Positions 60,867 through 64,000 of a stretch of 64,000 nt of DNA are shown piece after piece. Where the stretch lies: positions 186,001-250,000 of the forward strand of contig NZ_QOIL01000003.1 in NCBI RefSeq assembly GCF_003323745.1, read 5' to 3'. This DNA comes from Sphaerisporangium album (lineage in GTDB: Bacteria > Actinomycetota > Actinomycetes > Streptosporangiales > Streptosporangiaceae). Made by a program: the position numbers and the translations under genes. The first letter of the stretch is position 1; every line of letters begins with the position of its first letter. Under the pieces are notes generated by a model. That model saw only the letters and a program-made list of their open reading frames with translations, had not been told where the DNA came from and ran no database searches.

Positions 60867-61074
60867 GAGGGCGCGGCGGGGCCGCGTTGTCATCACGGCG
60901 TTGAATCGCGCCGCGAAATCTCATCGCGGCGTGCCATCGGTGGCGCACGGCATCAACGGGTGGCGTCGGCGGGAGTCCCCCTCCTGTGGATGTGTACCCG
61001 AGTGCCCGACTTGTAGATTCGCGGCAAGTGGAGAGCATTCTCCCCGGCGGGGTTGAATCGTTGACGGAGGTCAC

Positions 61075-61707
61075 GTGGACATGGTTTCTGGGGCGAAAAC
61101 CGGTGTCCCGCCGTTATCCGTCGTCACCATGACGACCCTGCGGCCCGTCGACCTGACGGGGCACTGGAACAATCGCGGGATTTCGGCGGCCGCAGGGACC
61201 GGATCGGGTGGTTTCAACGTGTGGCGTAATTCGTTTCCGGCCGAATACCTGCCGCCGCCGGGCGCGCAGGTGGAGGTGGAAGGGGTGCCATTTCGTTTCG
61301 GCGGGCCGGATCCCGCGGGCGACAACATTCGCTGCGCGGGCCAGTACGTCGAGCTCCCCGAGGGCCGGTACGACTGGATCCATCTGCTGACCGCCGCCGA
61401 GCGGCGGACCGAGGACACCGTGGCGCTGCACTTCGCCGGAGGCGAGGTGGACTTCGAGCCGCTGCGGGTGTCGGACTTCTGGGCTCGGGCGCACGCGGCG
61501 TTCGGCGAGGCCAAGGCGTTCGAGACCCCGGTCATGCACTACCCGCACCACGTGCAGCCACGGGTGGAGGCCCTGATGTGGAGCCAGCGGGTCCCGGTGA
61601 CCCGGCGCGCGCCCCTGCGCGGCCTGCGGCTGCCGCGCAACGTCGCGATCCACCTGTTCGCGATGACCCTGCAGACGGCCGGCGAGCCCGTGGCGGAGCG
61701 GTCATGA
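61075..61707 (+). CDS. Protein of unknown function in NRPS cluster (beta-rich)
   Basis: 210 aa from GTG 61075 (SD GGAGG). Contains VDLTGHWNNRGISAAAG, then IRCAGQYVELPEGRYDWIHLL and EDTVALHFAGGEVDFEPLRVSDFW; alternating pattern suggests a jelly-roll/galactose-binding-like fold. Coupled by ATGA to the BtrH-like gene, so probably acts in the same step. Not recognised further. Confidence 0.7.
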   Translation: MDMVSGAKTGVPPLSVVTMTTLRPVDLTGHWNNRGISAAAGTGSGGFNVWRNSFPAEYLPPPGAQVEVEGVPFRFGGPDPAGDNIRCAGQYVELPEGRYDWIHLLTAAERRTEDTVALHFAGGEVDFEPLRVSDFWARAHAAFGEAKAFETPVMHYPHHVQPRVEALMWSQRVPVTRRAPLRGLRLPRNVAIHLFAMTLQTAGEPVAERS

Positions 61708-62720
61708 GCACGCCGCCGGCCACGCCCGCGCTGTGGTACCGCGACCTGATCAGTTGCCTGCAGTCGACGCTCGCCGCCGCGCTGCTGCGCGAGGGCCGCG
61801 ATCCCGTGGACGCGCTCGGCGCGCACTGGGAGTTCCTGTTCAAGCCGGGCGACGTCACGTCCGAGGAGTTCTACTACCCCTGCCGGTACCCGGGCGACCT
61901 CGGCCGCAGCCTGGCCCCGCACCACGGCCTGTCCACCACCTGGCACCGCCCGGCCGACCCCGGCGACCCCCTGGAGGACGTGCGGCGCGCGCTCAAGGAC
62001 GGGCACTTTCCGATCATCGCGGTCGACAACTTCCACCTGCCCTTCCGTCCCGCCTACCAGGACGTGCACGCCGCGCACCTGATCGTCGTGTACGGCCTGG
62101 ACGAGGCGGCCGGGCAGGCGTACGTCAGCGACGCGATGCCCCCGGCGCACGCGGGGCCGATTCCGGTCGCGGCCCTGCTTGCGGCGTGGACCTCGTCCAA
62201 CCCCAAGGACGTGCAGGACGCGTTCTTCAGCGACTCCGCCATCGGCGGCCGCTACCTGACCGTCACCGTGGGGGACGCCCCGGAGACCACCCCTGCGTTC
62301 GTGCGCGAGGTGCTCACGGCCAACGTCGCCGGGTTCGAGGCGGACCGGGACACCGCGGGCTGGGGCGGCCTGGCCGGCGTGCGGGACTTCACCATGAGCC
62401 TGGCCGGCCGGGCCCGCGCCGGCGACGCCCGCGCGCTGGAGGAGGCGTACCCGTTCGGCTGGGGCATGCAGGCCCAGGCCGCGCTGCACGCCGAGTTCCT
62501 GCGCGCCTGCGGGACGCGCTGGGAGGTGCCCGCGCTGCGGGAGGCGGCCCGGCTGGCGGAGCACGTCGCGCACGCCTGGACCGGGGTGCGGATCACCGCC
62601 GCGCACGGCAGGAGCGACCCCGCCGCGGCGGCGCCCGACCTGGCCCGGCACGGGGGACGCCTCGTCGCCGCGTACGAGGCCGCCGTCGCGGGACTGCGCG
62701 AGGCGGCCGGGTTCCTGTGA
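61704..62720 (+). CDS. BtrH-like acyltransferase
   Basis: 338 aa. N-terminal BtrH domain: [16 protein letters not shown] with a putative catalytic Cys and later [24 protein letters not shown] with His/Asp, a papain-like triad. BtrH transfers an acyl group from a carrier protein to an amine in butirosin biosynthesis. With no thioesterase in either NRPS gene, this protein is a good candidate to release the PCP-bound product onto an amine; this is inference. Confidence 0.8.
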   Translation: MSTPPATPALWYRDLISCLQSTLAAALLREGRDPVDALGAHWEFLFKPGDVTSEEFYYPCRYPGDLGRSLAPHHGLSTTWHRPADPGDPLEDVRRALKDGHFPIIAVDNFHLPFRPAYQDVHAAHLIVVYGLDEAAGQAYVSDAMPPAHAGPIPVAALLAAWTSSNPKDVQDAFFSDSAIGGRYLTVTVGDAPETTPAFVREVLTANVAGFEADRDTAGWGGLAGVRDFTMSLAGRARAGDARALEEAYPFGWGMQAQAALHAEFLRACGTRWEVPALREAARLAEHVAHAWTGVRITAAHGRSDPAAAAPDLARHGGRLVAAYEAAVAGLREAAGFL

Positions 62721-62748
62721 CGGCCTTCCCAGCCCTGGAGGGGACACC

Positions 62749-64000
62749 TTGACCAGCCCAGAGACCATGCCCGGCGCCGCGGCGTCCGGGCGAGACCGCG
62801 GCGCGGCCGGCGACAGGGATCGGCGGCTGGCCGCGTTCGGCGGCAGGCCCGCCGTGCCGAGAGAGCTGCGCAACCCGCCCTGGCCGGTGATCACCGACGA
62901 CGACCGGGCCGCCGTGCTCGGCGTGCTCGACGGGGCGGCCCTGGTGTCGGACACCGACGGCGAGACGGCGGTGTCGGTCCTGGAGCGGCGCTGGGCCGAG
63001 CGGACGGGGGCCGCGCACTGCGTGGGCACGTCCAACGGCACCACCGCGCTCCAGCTCGCGCTCGCGGCGCTCGGCGTCGGCCCGGGTGACGAGGTGATCG
63101 TCCCGGCGCTGAGCTTCATCGCCAGCGGGCTGGCCCCGCTGCACCAGATGGCCATCCCGGTGTTCGCCGACATCGACCCGGTCACGTTCAACATGGACCC
63201 CGCGGCGGTGGAGGCCCTGGTCACCCCGCGGACCGCGGCGATCCTGCCGGTGCACCTGCACGGCCACCCCGCGGACATGGACGCGCTGAACGCGATCGCC
63301 CGCCGCCACGGCCTGGCGGTGGTCGAGGACGCCGCCCAGGCGCACGGCGCCTTCTACAACGGCCGCCCGGTCGGCTCGCTCGGCGACGCCGCCGCGTTCA
63401 GCCTCCAGGTGACCAAGAACCTTCCGACCTGCGGCGAGGGCGGCCTCGTCACGATAAATGACGACAAGGTGGCGGAGACGGCCCGGATGACCCGCCAGTT
63501 CGGCGAGGTCATCGAACCCGGCCGCGACCGCGACTACATCTCCTACCTGCTCGGCTGGAACCACAAGCTGAGCGCCGTGCAGGCGGCGTTCACGCTCTCC
63601 CAGCTGGAACGCTTCGACGCCTACGACGCGGCGCGGCGCGGCAACGTCACCGCCTTCCTCGCCCGGCTGGCCGAGCTGCCCGGCCTCGTCGTGCCCTCCC
63701 GCGTGGGGGACGTCACGCACGCGTGGCACATCCTGCGCTTCCGCTTCGACCCGGTCGCGGCGGGTCTGCCGGACGTGCGCCCCGAGGCGTTCCGCGTGGC
63801 GCTGCACCGCCTGCTGCGCGCCGAGGGCGTCCCGGTGTCGCGCTACCAGTTGCTCGCGCTGCCCGAGCAGAAGGTCTTCACCGACCGGATCGGGTACGGC
63901 TCCGGCTACCCGTGGGCCGCGGGCGACCCGCAGGCCGACGCCGAGCATCCGGTCGCCACGCAGGTCATCGCCGACTCGCTCACATTGCAGAAGCGCCACC
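62749..64000 (+). CDS. DegT/DnrJ/EryC1/StrS aminotransferase (3' end outside window)
   Basis: PLP-dependent aminotransferase, at least 417 codons. Features: [37 protein letters not shown] (PLP Asp) and the PLP Lys in [16 protein letters not shown]. Homologues aminate keto-sugars, cyclitols or make AHBA-type precursors. Read from TTG 62749, which follows GGAGGGG by six bases; ATG 62767 is possible. Its pairing with BtrH recalls aminocyclitol pathways, so the NRPS product may be joined to an amino-sugar-like unit. Confidence 0.9.
   Translation, partial: MTSPETMPGAAASGRDRGAAGDRDRRLAAFGGRPAVPRELRNPPWPVITDDDRAAVLGVLDGAALVSDTDGETAVSVLERRWAERTGAAHCVGTSNGTTALQLALAALGVGPGDEVIVPALSFIASGLAPLHQMAIPVFADIDPVTFNMDPAAVEALVTPRTAAILPVHLHGHPADMDALNAIARRHGLAVVEDAAQAHGAFYNGRPVGSLGDAAAFSLQVTKNLPTCGEGGLVTINDDKVAETARMTRQFGEVIEPGRDRDYISYLLGWNHKLSAVQAAFTLSQLERFDAYDAARRGNVTAFLARLAELPGLVVPSRVGDVTHAWHILRFRFDPVAAGLPDVRPEAFRVALHRLLRAEGVPVSRYQLLALPEQKVFTDRIGYGSGYPWAAGDPQADAEHPVATQVIADSLTLQKRH

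Overview
The window is high-GC actinomycete DNA: coding regions are strongly GC-biased at third codon positions, GTG/TTG starts and 4-base start/stop overlaps are common. The gene set (NlpC/P60 protein, ABC-F, Sfp-type PPTase, secreted LPMO, NRPS genes) suggests a filamentous actinomycete, perhaps Streptosporangiales. That placement is inference. No tRNA, rRNA or CRISPR was seen.

Region 1 (1-12.7 kb) is a defence island: an XRE/TPR regulator, a type I restriction-modification set (hsdR, hsdM, hsdS) with an AbiEi/AbiEii toxin-antitoxin pair between hsdR and hsdM, and a convergent DUF262 (GmrSD-like) gene. It is bracketed by two ~325-bp copies of one NlpC/P60 gene segment. The left copy is broken; the right one is part of an intact gene. 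Region 2 (12.7-25 kb) holds ABC-F, metallophosphoesterase + PPTase, a monooxygenase-like protein, an esterase, a TRM11-like methyltransferase, a DUF305 lipoprotein, and a divergent pair of secreted carbohydrate-active genes (LPMO and a GH95-like enzyme).

Region 3 (25-40 kb) is the most unusual part. A nucleotidyltransferase-like gene and an M16 (HxxEH) peptidase are followed by ten tandem mini-ORFs of 17-20 codons (27570-28180). All encode very basic peptides of the form (M/V)-D-R-x5-R-R-P-(K/R)-(V/I). A divergent NDP-kinase-like protein follows them. Next come two FemAB/GNAT-like genes on the minus strand and, divergently, a fusion of a ThiS/MoaD-like domain with a TtuA-type PP-loop ATPase, a methyltransferase-aminotransferase fusion, an M28-like peptidase and an MFS transporter. 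A minus-strand phosphodiesterase is led by a previously unlisted 47-residue peptide gene with a strong RBS and a consensus promoter. I read this as one or two uncharacterised ribosomal-peptide systems.

Region 4 (40-64 kb) looks like a small NRPS-based pathway: MFS exporter, BesD-family 2OG enzyme with an intact HxD motif (predicted hydroxylase), ArgG-type synthase, formyltransferase and RidA; then P450, two acyl-CoA-dehydrogenase-like proteins and a C-A-PCP NRPS on the minus strand; and, divergently, a Ser-coded A-PCP protein, an unknown protein, a BtrH-like acyltransferase and a DegT aminotransferase that runs off the window. The PPTase at 15.5 kb could prime the carriers. A 5.7-kb block (MarR/SDR, transposase remnant, acyltransferase, five coupled small genes, XRE regulator) lies between P450 and RidA and is flanked by 29-bp direct repeats, as if inserted into the pathway.
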